64,000 nt of DNA from Elusimicrobiota bacterium (lineage in GTDB: Bacteria > Elusimicrobiota > Elusimicrobia > UBA1565 > UBA9628), in NCBI GenBank assembly GCA_016218575.1, contig JACRDN010000017.1, positions 62,001 to 126,000 of the forward strand, in the 5' to 3' direction. A program made the translations under genes and the position numbers. Below are positions 1 to 8,069 of this stretch, one piece after another. The notes beneath the pieces were generated by a model, which had not been told where the DNA came from, did no database searches, and worked only from the letters and a program-made list of their open reading frames with translations. Position 1 is the stretch's first letter; the number at the start of each line of letters is the position of its first letter.

Positions 1-38
1 TAACCCTTCAATCGCGCTATTCTCCAGGATGGCGTTTC

Positions 39-875
39 TCATATTCTTGCGTCCTCCGCTCCGAGCAGTTTCCTCTCCTGGCTCCGGTGAAGGCCGGCCA
101 GGGCGCGGGTGGTAAGGCCGGGCATGAGCCTCATGAGGCCCGCCAAGACCCGCCCGTGGCGGGTGATGACGGCCTCTTCCTTGCCCTTCCTGAGGGCGTC
201 CAGGATCTCCGCCACCGCGACCTTGGTCTTGACCCTCAAGAACTGCGTTTCGGGAAACTTGAGGCCCTTGTCCACTCGCGCGCCCAAGACCGCGTTCTTG
301 CGCACGTCGCTGACCACCATGCCCGGGGAAATCAAGGCCACGCGCACGCCGCAGGGGCGCAGCTCTTCCCTCAAGGATTGGGCCAGGCCGCGCAGGGAGA
401 ACTTGCTCATGGAATAGGCGCTAAGTCCCGGCCTTCCGATGTAGCCTCCCACGCTCCCGATGATGGCGAGCTGCCCGCGGCTTTTCTTGAGCGCGTCGAG
501 GCTGGCGTAGATCGTCCTCAGCACGCCGAAGACGTTGGTGTCGAATTGCCTGCGGAAATCCTCCAGGTCGCATTCCTCTAACTTCCCGTACACCCCGAAG
601 CCCGCGTTGGCCACGACGGTGTCTATCCTCCCGAAAAGCTTTAGGCCCTGGGCGACGCAGGCCTCGAGCTCCTCCCGGCGCGTCACGTCGCAACGCGCGA
701 CCTCGCAGCGGCTAGGGCCGACGGAGTTTATCTCGGACTTGAGCTCCTCGAGGGCCTTGAGGTTTCGCGCTCCCAATAGGAGGAGGGCGCCCTGGCGGGA
801 GAGCTGGAGCGCCATCTCCCTGCCGATTCCCGAGGAAGCTCCCGTGATGAAGAAGACCTTGCCGCGGAAGGCCAT
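39..875 (-). CDS. SDR-family NAD(P)-dependent oxidoreductase
   Basis: This is a 278-residue classical short-chain dehydrogenase/reductase. The N-terminal Rossmann fold has the TGASSGIG cofactor loop (about residues 11-18), an NAG motif near residue 90, and the catalytic set Ser141, Tyr154 and Lys158 (YSMSK). It probably oxidises or reduces a hydroxyl/keto substrate in the cytoplasm, but the substrate cannot be read from sequence. The length is a little over the 250 usual for the family, with a basic C-terminal tail. It reads leftward and stands alone; the next gene to the right is divergent, separated by about 220 bp containing GGCC-rich repeats. Confidence 0.93.
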   Translation of the reverse strand: MAFRGKVFFITGASSGIGREMALQLSRQGALLLLGARNLKALEELKSEINSVGPSRCEVARCDVTRREELEACVAQGLKLFGRIDTVVANAGFGVYGKLEECDLEDFRRQFDTNVFGVLRTIYASLDALKKSRGQLAIIGSVGGYIGRPGLSAYSMSKFSLRGLAQSLREELRPCGVRVALISPGMVVSDVRKNAVLGARVDKGLKFPETQFLRVKTKVAVAEILDALRKGKEEAVITRHGRVLAGLMRLMPGLTTRALAGLHRSQERKLLGAEDARI

Positions 876-1094
876 GTCAGATTGCCGTGAGAAGCATCTA
901 ATTTTCCTTAAACACCGCAGCCATTTTCCAAAAATCCACTCCGCCTGTTATGAGACTAAAGGCCTAACACACGATTGACAAAAGTCCTACATAAGCATGG
1001 GGCGCAGGTCCTAGGGCAACTGGGTTTAAAGATCCCCAGCTTCTAGGCCCTATGGCCCAGGGGATGGGGCGGGAGATTTTTATAGCATCGGAAG

Positions 1095-1841
1095 GTGCCT
1101 GAGGAACCTCCCAAGCCGCCTTACGACTTTCTAATTTCCCATCTCATGCTGATTTATTTAGTTGACGCCGAGAAATTGCAGGCCTGGGTCTCGCGCGTGT
1201 CCGGGAACAAGTATCGCGTGCTGCGCGTTCCTTTCTGGGGACGGGGATTGTTGGTCGTGTTCATCGCGCGCTATTTGGGGGGGTATTCGGTCGGGTCGCG
1301 GATGTCTTTGCCTCGATTCCAGGAAGCGGCCTACCTTCCGGTGGTTTTCCATCGGGCCCGTTGGGGCCTTCATTTCGCGGACATTCAAGTCAACCACGAA
1401 ATCCCCTTGCGGGCGTGGCATCGCTATTTTGGCTATCCCAAGGAGATCGCCGAGGTTTCCTACGGCGACGAAACGGCCCGGATCCGTGCCGAGATCAGCC
1501 GCGCGGGCGAGCCGCTTCTGAGCCTGGAGGCGCGCAAAAGCGATGGTTTCGGAGGCAGAATCGCGGCGATTCTCGTGGTTTCAATCTACCGGGCCCTGGA
1601 CCTGGGGCTAGGCCTTGGCCGCGCCTACTTTTTTAAGGAAGGGCGACTGCGCAGAGCTCCCTTGCGCGTGAGGCCCCGCTTGAGCCGGGTGTCCGGGGTG
1701 ACGATTGAATCCGCGGAGTTCTCCCTCCTGAGGCGATGGGGAATTCTTATCGGCAGCGATGCGCTAAGGCCCCTTGTGGCCGCGCATTCCTCCGAGTCCA
1801 AGATGAGCATTTTGCCGGCGGCCGACCTCGGCCCGTTCTAA
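1095..1841 (+). CDS. acetoacetate decarboxylase-like protein
   Basis: This 248-residue protein has no clear signal peptide. The central stretch with the GYPKEIAEV motif near residue 115 resembles the ADC (acetoacetate decarboxylase) fold, where a similar GYPKK sequence is typical, so an ADC-like fold is the best match. Decarboxylase activity itself is not shown. The start is a GTG with a weak GGAAG just upstream; an ATG at 1147 is an alternative. Its stop overlaps the next start (TAATG), so it is translationally coupled to the ABC transporter and is probably the first gene of a five-gene envelope operon. A TATAGC box lies 8 nt before the GTG. Confidence 0.7.
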   Translation: MPEEPPKPPYDFLISHLMLIYLVDAEKLQAWVSRVSGNKYRVLRVPFWGRGLLVVFIARYLGGYSVGSRMSLPRFQEAAYLPVVFHRARWGLHFADIQVNHEIPLRAWHRYFGYPKEIAEVSYGDETARIRAEISRAGEPLLSLEARKSDGFGGRIAAILVVSIYRALDLGLGLGRAYFFKEGRLRRAPLRVRPRLSRVSGVTIESAEFSLLRRWGILIGSDALRPLVAAHSSESKMSILPAADLGPF

Positions 1842-2506
1842 TGGCCGCCATTCTCGAGGATGTCTCAAAAACCTTCGCCCTGGGCGGCTCGTCCATCCGG
1901 GCTCTGAAAAAAATCAATCTAAAGGTCGAGAGAGGAGAATTCTTGGCCTTGGTGGGCCCCTCCGGGAGCGGAAAAACGACCTTGCTGAACATCCTGGGCT
2001 GCATCGAGCGGCCGAGCTCGGGCCGGGTGGTGATCAACGGGGCGGAGGCTACCGTCAGATCCTCGGATGAAATGGCCGAGCTGAGAGGCCGGCATCTCGG
2101 CTACGTTTTCCAGGCCTTCAACCTCCTGCCGGCCCTGAGTGCCGTGGAGAACGTGGAGTTCCCCTTGCGCCGCTTGCCGTTGAGCCTCCGCGAAAAGCGC
2201 TCGAAGGCTTTAACCGCCTTGAGGGAGGTTGGGCTTGAGGCCCTGGCCGCCCACAAGCCCTCCCAGATGAGCGGCGGGCAGCGCCAGAGGGTGGCGGTGG
2301 CCCGGGCCCTGGCGGCCGCCCCCGTCCTAGTGCTGGCCGACGAGCCCACGGCCAACCTGGATCAAGCAACCGGAATCGAGATCGTGGCCCTTATGAAGGG
2401 CATCAACCGGAGGTTGGGCACGACCTTCATTTTCTCGACTCACGATCCAAAGATCGTGGCACAGGCCGACAGGGTCGTCAAGCTCGCCGATGGGGAGATA
2501 TGGTAG
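1841..2506 (+). CDS. ABC transporter ATP-binding protein, LolD/MacB type
   Basis: This is a 221-residue ATPase. Walker A is GPSGSGKT (residues 39-46), followed by a Q-loop (YVFQAFNLL), the signature MSGGQRQRVAVARAL, Walker B VLVLADEPTANLD and an H-loop (FSTHD). The short single-domain form with this signature belongs to the LolD/MacB/FtsE group, which powers mechanotransmission rather than substrate passage through the membrane. The ATG overlaps the stop of the upstream gene, and its own stop overlaps the permease start at 2500. An in-frame upstream extension exists, but it lacks similarity and is not used. Confidence 0.95.
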   Translation: MAAILEDVSKTFALGGSSIRALKKINLKVERGEFLALVGPSGSGKTTLLNILGCIERPSSGRVVINGAEATVRSSDEMAELRGRHLGYVFQAFNLLPALSAVENVEFPLRRLPLSLREKRSKALTALREVGLEALAAHKPSQMSGGQRQRVAVARALAAAPVLVLADEPTANLDQATGIEIVALMKGINRRLGTTFIFSTHDPKIVAQADRVVKLADGEIW

Positions 2507-3723
2507 CGATGGATTGGGGGCTGGCCCTGAAAAACGTCCTTAGAAACCGGGCCCGGACCTCGGTGACGGTATGCGCCATCGCCGCCGGCTGCGCCTCCCT
2601 CATCGTGACCGCCGGCTTTATCCGCGGCGCCATCCAAGAGCTCCAGGAAAGTTATATCCGGGCTTTCCTGGGGCATATTCAGGTGTACGCCGAGGGTTTC
2701 TCGGAGAAGGGCTCCATCGATCCATTCTCCTACATGATCCCGGACCCGGAAGGCGTGGGCAAGCGGATATCGGGCTTGCCGGGCGTGCTCCAGGTCGCTC
2801 CGCGGCTCGAGTTTTTCGGACTGCTGAGCGTGGCCGAGACCAGCATGCCCTGCTTGGCTCAGGGAGTCGATCCTCGCAAGGAGATCAGCCCGTTGTTGAA
2901 AGTCATCAAAGGCCGAGACCTGGCGGGCTCCGAAGGCTACGAGGCGATCATCGGGGAAGGGCTGGCCAAGGCGCTGCACGCCAAGGAGGGCGATTCGCTG
3001 GCTTTGCTCGCCAACACCCCCGGCGGGGGGCTTAACGGCTTGGATTTGAAAGTGGTTGGAGTTTTTCGAAGCGGGACCAAGGCCTACGATGATAGGGCTC
3101 TGCGCATTCCCATTAGGACAGCCCAAGGGCTCCTGCGCAGTGAGGGGATCCAGAGGTTCACGGTTTTCCTGCAAGACACAGGCCAAGCCCCCGCCGCCGT
3201 CGTCCGGCTGCGGCAGGCGCTGTCCGGCGACGGTTTGGAGGTCAAGGCCTGGTATGAGCTTGACGACGCGGACTTCGTGGGCAAACTCGTGAATTTTTAC
3301 GACAGGCTGTTCCTGGTCCTTAAAATTATCATCATGGTCGTGGTGATCTTGAGCGTCTTCAACACGATGAACATGGCGGCTTTGGAGCGGATCGGCGAGG
3401 TCGGAACCATCATGGCGTTGGGGATGAAGACCAAGGAGGTGTTGCTTCTCTTCATCGCGGAGGGGCTTATCTTGGGGCTTTTGGGATCCGCGGTTGGATT
3501 GGGCCTGGGCTACGGGCTGGCGCGCTTGCTTTCACAGGTCGGGGTGCCCATGGGGGTGCCCCCGTCCATGACGGTGGAATGGATCGCCCGCTTTCCGGTG
3601 GTTCCAAGGGCGTTCGCCTTCGCCTTTGTCCAGGCCATGAGCACCTGCCTCGTTTCCTCTGTGTACCCGGCCTGGAAATCTTCGCGATTGGAAATCGCGG
3701 AGGCTTTGAGGCACAATGTTTAG
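2500..3723 (+). CDS. ABC transporter permease, FtsX/LolE family
   Basis: This 407-residue protein has one N-terminal membrane segment (about residues 20-42), a periplasmic domain of some 220 residues, and three C-terminal membrane segments (about 270-300, 315-345 and 370-395). That is the MacB/LolC/LolE layout with an FtsX domain at the C-terminus (ERIGEVGTIMALG region). It should pair with the ATPase just upstream to extract or push a substrate from the outer leaflet of the inner membrane. An alternative ATG lies 9 nt downstream of the chosen start. The 3' end overlaps the LolA-like gene by 8 nt. Confidence 0.93.
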   Translation: MVAMDWGLALKNVLRNRARTSVTVCAIAAGCASLIVTAGFIRGAIQELQESYIRAFLGHIQVYAEGFSEKGSIDPFSYMIPDPEGVGKRISGLPGVLQVAPRLEFFGLLSVAETSMPCLAQGVDPRKEISPLLKVIKGRDLAGSEGYEAIIGEGLAKALHAKEGDSLALLANTPGGGLNGLDLKVVGVFRSGTKAYDDRALRIPIRTAQGLLRSEGIQRFTVFLQDTGQAPAAVVRLRQALSGDGLEVKAWYELDDADFVGKLVNFYDRLFLVLKIIIMVVVILSVFNTMNMAALERIGEVGTIMALGMKTKEVLLLFIAEGLILGLLGSAVGLGLGYGLARLLSQVGVPMGVPPSMTVEWIARFPVVPRAFAFAFVQAMSTCLVSSVYPAWKSSRLEIAEALRHNV

Positions 3724-4444
3724 AGCGTGGCTGGTCCTTGCCGCGGGATTCGCTCTGGCCAGCCCATCTCGGGGGGCGGGGCCGACTCCCGCGGAGATCG
3801 TGGCCAGGGCCGACGAGGTCCGCAACCCGCAGATTGACTACACCGGGATCGTGGACGTCGTGAGCGTCAAGCCGGACAAGAGCCGGCGGACGGCTCGGTA
3901 CGAGGTCATGGTCAAAGGGCGCGAGCGGGCGGTGGTCAGGACCCTTGAGCCAGCCAACGAGAGGGGCGGCGCGTTTCTCCAGGCCTACAGGGAGGTCTGG
4001 TCTTTCCTTCCAAGCCTTTCCCAGCCAGTCAGGCTGTCTTTGCAGCAGAGGCTGATTGGGGACGTGGCCAACGGGGATTTGACCCGGGCCAATTTCTCGG
4101 GGGACTATGAGGCCAAGCTATTGCGCCAGGAGGGCAAGCGCTATGTCCTTGAACTGTCGGCAAAGAACGACGCCGTGACCTACGCCAAGGTGGTCTACTG
4201 GGTCGGCCGGAAGGATTTCCATCCCGCGAAAGCCGAGTTTTACGCGAGCTCCGGCCGGCTGCTTAAGATCTGCTCCTACGAGCGGTATGCCCCGTTGGCC
4301 GGACGATTGAGGCCCTCGAGGCTGGTCATGAGGGACGCTGTGGTCAAGGGGCAGAGGTCCATCGTGGACTACGTGGAGATGGATCCGGCGGATTTGCCGG
4401 AGAAGTATTTCACGAAGTCTTACCTCAAGAAGCTGAAATATTGA
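3716..4444 (+). CDS. outer membrane lipoprotein-sorting protein (LolA-like)
   Basis: This 242-residue protein has a signal peptide (about residues 1-20, cleaved after SRGA). The mature part matches the LolA-like outer-membrane lipoprotein-sorting family: an early DYTGIVDVVS strand, VRTLEPANERGGAFL, and a late segment with YVEMDPADLPEKYFT. Family members are periplasmic half-barrels that carry lipids or lipoproteins. Sitting between an FtsX-type permease and a beta-barrel, it is the likely shuttle of a trans-envelope route. It overlaps the permease stop by 8 nt and nearly touches the barrel gene. Confidence 0.88.
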   Translation: MFRAWLVLAAGFALASPSRGAGPTPAEIVARADEVRNPQIDYTGIVDVVSVKPDKSRRTARYEVMVKGRERAVVRTLEPANERGGAFLQAYREVWSFLPSLSQPVRLSLQQRLIGDVANGDLTRANFSGDYEAKLLRQEGKRYVLELSAKNDAVTYAKVVYWVGRKDFHPAKAEFYASSGRLLKICSYERYAPLAGRLRPSRLVMRDAVVKGQRSIVDYVEMDPADLPEKYFTKSYLKKLKY

Positions 4445-4455
4445 AAGCCCACACG

Positions 4456-5868
4456 ATGCTCCCCTTGCGGCGGGCTGCCGCGCTCGCGGCCTTGCTTATA
4501 TGGACGGGTTCTCTGGGCCTTGCCTGGGCTCGGCCGCGCAAAAGTTCTGGGCCGGGACGGAAGGCCCGCGCCGCGGCGGTCCGCCGCAAGAAAGCTTCCC
4601 ACCCCCGTCCGCCTCTCCAGCCCAGGGCCGCGCCGCGGCTGGCCACGCGCTGGTCGCGGCAATGGCTGCGCCTCGGCGGATATGTCAAGAACAAGACGGC
4701 TTATCGGGTCGCCCGGCCTCGGGATTGGAGCCAAAGCCAGAATCTTCTTTATCTGGCGGTATCGGGGGATCTGGCCAAGAGCTTTTCCTATAAGGCCAGC
4801 CTCAAGGCCTTTTACGATTCAGTTTACGATTGGAGAGGCCCTTACGCGCGGGATGTTCGCCGCGATCTGCGCCTGGAGGGAGGGCTTTGGGAGGGCTATC
4901 TGGACTTTTCTGAGGGGAACTGGGATGCCCGGATCGGCAAGCAGCAGATCGTGTGGGGAGAGACCGTGGGAATTTTCGCGGCCGATGTGGTCAACGCCAG
5001 GGACATGAGGGAGTTCCTTCTCCAAGACTTCGGGCTTATACGCGTGCCGCAGTGGGCTGTCCAGGGGGAGGCCTCCAAGGGCGCCACGCACTTGGAATGG
5101 GTATGGATTCCCATCCTCGCATTCAACCATTTCCCGCCCCAGGGGGCGGAATTCGCTCCCGTGCTTCCCTCGGTCCAAGGCAGGCCGATCGAGCTTGCCG
5201 CCGAGCAAAAGCCCAAGGACGGATTTAAGAACAGCGAAATAGGGGGTCGCCTGTCCGTTTTGGCCGAGGGGTGGGATTTGAGTTTGTTCCAACTCTATGC
5301 CTGGGATAAGTCTTTGGTCCTCTCCCGGGAGGGAGCTCCCTCCCCGCTTGTCGCCATCCCCCTCCATCACCGCCTCCCCTTGACGGGGGCGACTTTTTCC
5401 AAGGAGAGGGGCGGTGTCGTCTACAGGGGAGAGGCCGTGTATTACCACGGCAAATACTTTTCGGCGCTGGACCCTTCGGTGGCCTCCGGCTTGGTGCGCC
5501 GGGACGCTCTTGAAGCCGTCTTAGGGGGAAACGCCTCCCCCTGGCAGGCCTTCGACGTCAACTTGCAGGTCCTCCACAGGAAGGTCTTCAACTACGGGCC
5601 GGCGTTGTTCCATGAGGAGCCCGCGCGTTTCGGGGCTTCCCTCTGGCTGAAAACGGGGCTTTTCGACGACAGCCTGGAGCCGGAACTCCTATTCGTCTCC
5701 AACCTCAAGCGCAAGGACATGATGCTGAGGCCTAAGCTCCATTACTCTTGGGGAGGGCATTGGCGCGCGACTTTAGGGATGGACGTTTTCGAGGGCTCCC
5801 GGACCGAGCCCCTCGGGCAATTCGATTCCAAAGATCGGATTTACGCCGAGCTCAAGTACTCTTTCTAG
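4456..5868 (+). CDS. outer membrane beta-barrel protein (DUF1302-like)
   Basis: This is a roughly 470-residue exported protein. A signal peptide (LAALLIWTGSLGLAWA) is followed by a basic Arg/Lys/Pro-rich spacer and then alternating beta-strand sequence, ending in the outer-membrane signature YAELKYSF with a terminal Phe. The region KQQIVWGETVGIFAADVVNARD resembles DUF1302-type barrels, often found beside LolA-like carriers and lipid exporters. I chose the ATG at 4456; an upstream TTG at 4441 overlapping the previous stop is possible. It should be the outer-membrane end of the transport system encoded by this operon. Its last 17 nt overlap the convergent kinase gene. Confidence 0.85.
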   Translation: MLPLRRAAALAALLIWTGSLGLAWARPRKSSGPGRKARAAAVRRKKASHPRPPLQPRAAPRLATRWSRQWLRLGGYVKNKTAYRVARPRDWSQSQNLLYLAVSGDLAKSFSYKASLKAFYDSVYDWRGPYARDVRRDLRLEGGLWEGYLDFSEGNWDARIGKQQIVWGETVGIFAADVVNARDMREFLLQDFGLIRVPQWAVQGEASKGATHLEWVWIPILAFNHFPPQGAEFAPVLPSVQGRPIELAAEQKPKDGFKNSEIGGRLSVLAEGWDLSLFQLYAWDKSLVLSREGAPSPLVAIPLHHRLPLTGATFSKERGGVVYRGEAVYYHGKYFSALDPSVASGLVRRDALEAVLGGNASPWQAFDVNLQVLHRKVFNYGPALFHEEPARFGASLWLKTGLFDDSLEPELLFVSNLKRKDMMLRPKLHYSWGGHWRATLGMDVFEGSRTEPLGQFDSKDRIYAELKYSF

Positions 5869-7948
5869 CCTTCCTAGCGGCCGCCTTGACCCGGCTGCCT
5901 GCGGCTATGCGGCGGGTCATCACCCCGAGCTCAACGTCCTCGGCCACGTCCATTCCCATGAATTGCGCGGCGAAGCTGGCCTTGCGCCCGCGCCCGCCCA
6001 GCTCCTTGATCGTGGCCTGGGCCCTGCGGATCTCGGAGCGGAACATGCGGACACCCCTATGGAACAGGTAGGCCACGCTGGGAATGTCGAGCACCCCCAT
6101 CCCCACGGCCAGGGCGTCCTCCATGCGCTCGTCGAAGCTGCTTTTTCTATTTGACTTCATCTTTTGGGCCATGGCGCGCACGAGCGGCTCTTTAACCTTA
6201 TCCGGGAGCGGCCCTTCATCCTGCAGGAGGGCCAGCGCCTCTACCGCCGCGCCGGCGTTGCTCGTCTTGAGGGCGAGCAGAAAATCGAAGAAGCCGTCCT
6301 GCTGGGCCGGGGTGAGCTGGCCGAAGCTTCCGAAGTCCATCAAGGTGAGCTTTCCGGAGGGGAGGTCGAACTGATCGTTGCCCCCGTGGGGATCTCCGTG
6401 CATTTTACCGTCCCCGACCAAGGCCCGATCGAACCAAACCCGGTACTGCTCGATGAGAAGGCCGAGGGCCTTTTCCCAGTCCTCGATGTTTTTACTTGCG
6501 AAGCGGCTGAGGGGAGTTCCCTCGATCCATACGGTGGCCAGGACTTTCTCGGACACGCCTTGCTTGGGGAAGCTCTCCGGCAGGCGCACCGCGTCGAGGC
6601 CCTTCTCCGGAAGGATATAGCCCGGGGCGTATTCCATGATGCCTCGGGCCTCGGCCACGAAGCTCAACTGGGCCGTGAAGGTCCTCTCGAGCATTCTGAT
6701 CGAGGCTCTTCCGAAATCATTGGACATAGAGTCGTAGAGTATCCGTATCTCCTCCTCCAGGGCCTCCTCGATCCCGGGCCTCAGGAACTTGACGGCGAGC
6801 GAGACCTCCTCGCCGGTGCCCGGGTCCTTGTAAACGGCCTTATGAACCACCCCGAGAGTGGCCGAGGCCACTGGCTCGGGGCTCATCCACTTGAAAAGCT
6901 CCTCGATGCCCCGGCCGAAAGCCTCCCGCGTCATCCGGTCCCTTTCCTCAAAGGCGATGGGCCCGCCCAGGTTGTCTTGGGTCTCGGCCAAGCCCTCCCG
7001 TATGGAGCGGGACCTGACCTCCTTGGAAAGAAGCTGCATGAGCTTTTGAACGGCCGGGCCGGAGTTCTTGACGATGCAGAATAGGGCGCGCTCGTCGGTC
7101 GTCCCGTTGGGAAGCTGAACGTACGGCCCCAATATCCTCAGCCGGTAACCCAGTGGGATCCCGGCGTACATGTTCGCGATGGTCTGCTTGGAGAGCTTCC
7201 CGACCTCGCTGTCGCTGTAGCCGATGCCGGGAGTCGAAAGGAGCCGCATGGGCGCGGTCTCGGCGAAATTCACTGTCATGAAAAGTTCTTGCAGGCGCTT
7301 TACCGCGGCCCGGGCGGCGGCTTCGGACTTCCCCGCGCCGCGAAGTTGGTCTGAGAGGCGCTTCAGGACAGCCGACGGGGCTTCGCCGGGGGAGAGAAGT
7401 GCCAGCACCTCGGAGAGTCTAGAGCCCGAGAGCGAGGCCGCGACCGCGTCCTCGTTTTCGAGCGCCCGCGAGGCGGCGACCAGATCCTGATCTTGATGGA
7501 GCCTCGCGACCGCCGAATGACTCTCTTCGAGGGATTGGGCTCCGGCCACATTGACCCAGGCCGAGAATAATTCTTGGAGGCGCGGCAAAGAGGTCTGCCC
7601 GCCGGTCTCGAGAGAGATGCTGGGGGTCTTCCGGATCTCGCCTTGGTCGAATACAAGCGACTGCCTTTGCGCGTCCATATTGGAGAAGGCCGTATGGGCG
7701 AGGACGCTCGCAAAGCCGTAGAGCCGTTTCCCGGCCTGGGGTGGGGCCTTTTTCATGACCGCAAAGCGGGCCGCCAAGGCGGCGTGCGGGGTTAGGGCCG
7801 GCGCAAAGGCCGCAAGTTCCGCCGCCTCGCCCGAGGCGAGGGAAATCCCTATGAGCCGAGGTTCGGACGCGGCCTTGAAAGTAGCGCTCCAGGCCGGTGA
7901 GGGAAGGGATGACAAGGCGCAGGAAAGCATGGCGGCGAGCTGTTTCAT
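5852..7948 (-). CDS. ABC1/UbiB-family kinase-like protein with signal peptide
   Basis: This is a 698-residue protein. The C-terminal half carries ABC1/UbiB features: a KLMQ version of the KxGQ motif (about 302-305) in the context GPAVQKLMQLLS, an Ala/Ser-rich loop PVASATLG (about 359-366), the lysine of LAVKFLRPG (about 387), HGDPHGGN (517-524) and a DFG (538-540). Characterised members act on lipid or quinone pathways at membranes. The first 21 residues form a signal-like segment (LAAMLSCALSSLPSPAWSA), and about 270 residues of unassigned helical sequence follow. The ATG at 7948 has GGAG 9 nt upstream; an in-frame ATG at 7963 lacks one. No second membrane segment is evident, so the side of the membrane is uncertain. 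Confidence 0.82.
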   Translation of the reverse strand: MKQLAAMLSCALSSLPSPAWSATFKAASEPRLIGISLASGEAAELAAFAPALTPHAALAARFAVMKKAPPQAGKRLYGFASVLAHTAFSNMDAQRQSLVFDQGEIRKTPSISLETGGQTSLPRLQELFSAWVNVAGAQSLEESHSAVARLHQDQDLVAASRALENEDAVAASLSGSRLSEVLALLSPGEAPSAVLKRLSDQLRGAGKSEAAARAAVKRLQELFMTVNFAETAPMRLLSTPGIGYSDSEVGKLSKQTIANMYAGIPLGYRLRILGPYVQLPNGTTDERALFCIVKNSGPAVQKLMQLLSKEVRSRSIREGLAETQDNLGGPIAFEERDRMTREAFGRGIEELFKWMSPEPVASATLGVVHKAVYKDPGTGEEVSLAVKFLRPGIEEALEEEIRILYDSMSNDFGRASIRMLERTFTAQLSFVAEARGIMEYAPGYILPEKGLDAVRLPESFPKQGVSEKVLATVWIEGTPLSRFASKNIEDWEKALGLLIEQYRVWFDRALVGDGKMHGDPHGGNDQFDLPSGKLTLMDFGSFGQLTPAQQDGFFDFLLALKTSNAGAAVEALALLQDEGPLPDKVKEPLVRAMAQKMKSNRKSSFDERMEDALAVGMGVLDIPSVAYLFHRGVRMFRSEIRRAQATIKELGGRGRKASFAAQFMGMDVAEDVELGVMTRRIAAGSRVKAAARKARKST

Positions 7949-8069
7949 TTTGGATGGCTCCATTGATGACGCAGGGGAAATTGTCCCAAAAAAGAGCCGT
8001 TCGGCGATGGGACTTTCGGCCCAGATCGAAGACGGCAGGTGTCCTAGATTATTTTAGGACCTCCCGAAT

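Noticed and set aside
8041-8060. Terminator between the orphan and the kinase gene
   Set aside because: GTCCTA/TAGGAC is only a 6-bp stem with an 8-nt loop and no T-tract in the correct direction.
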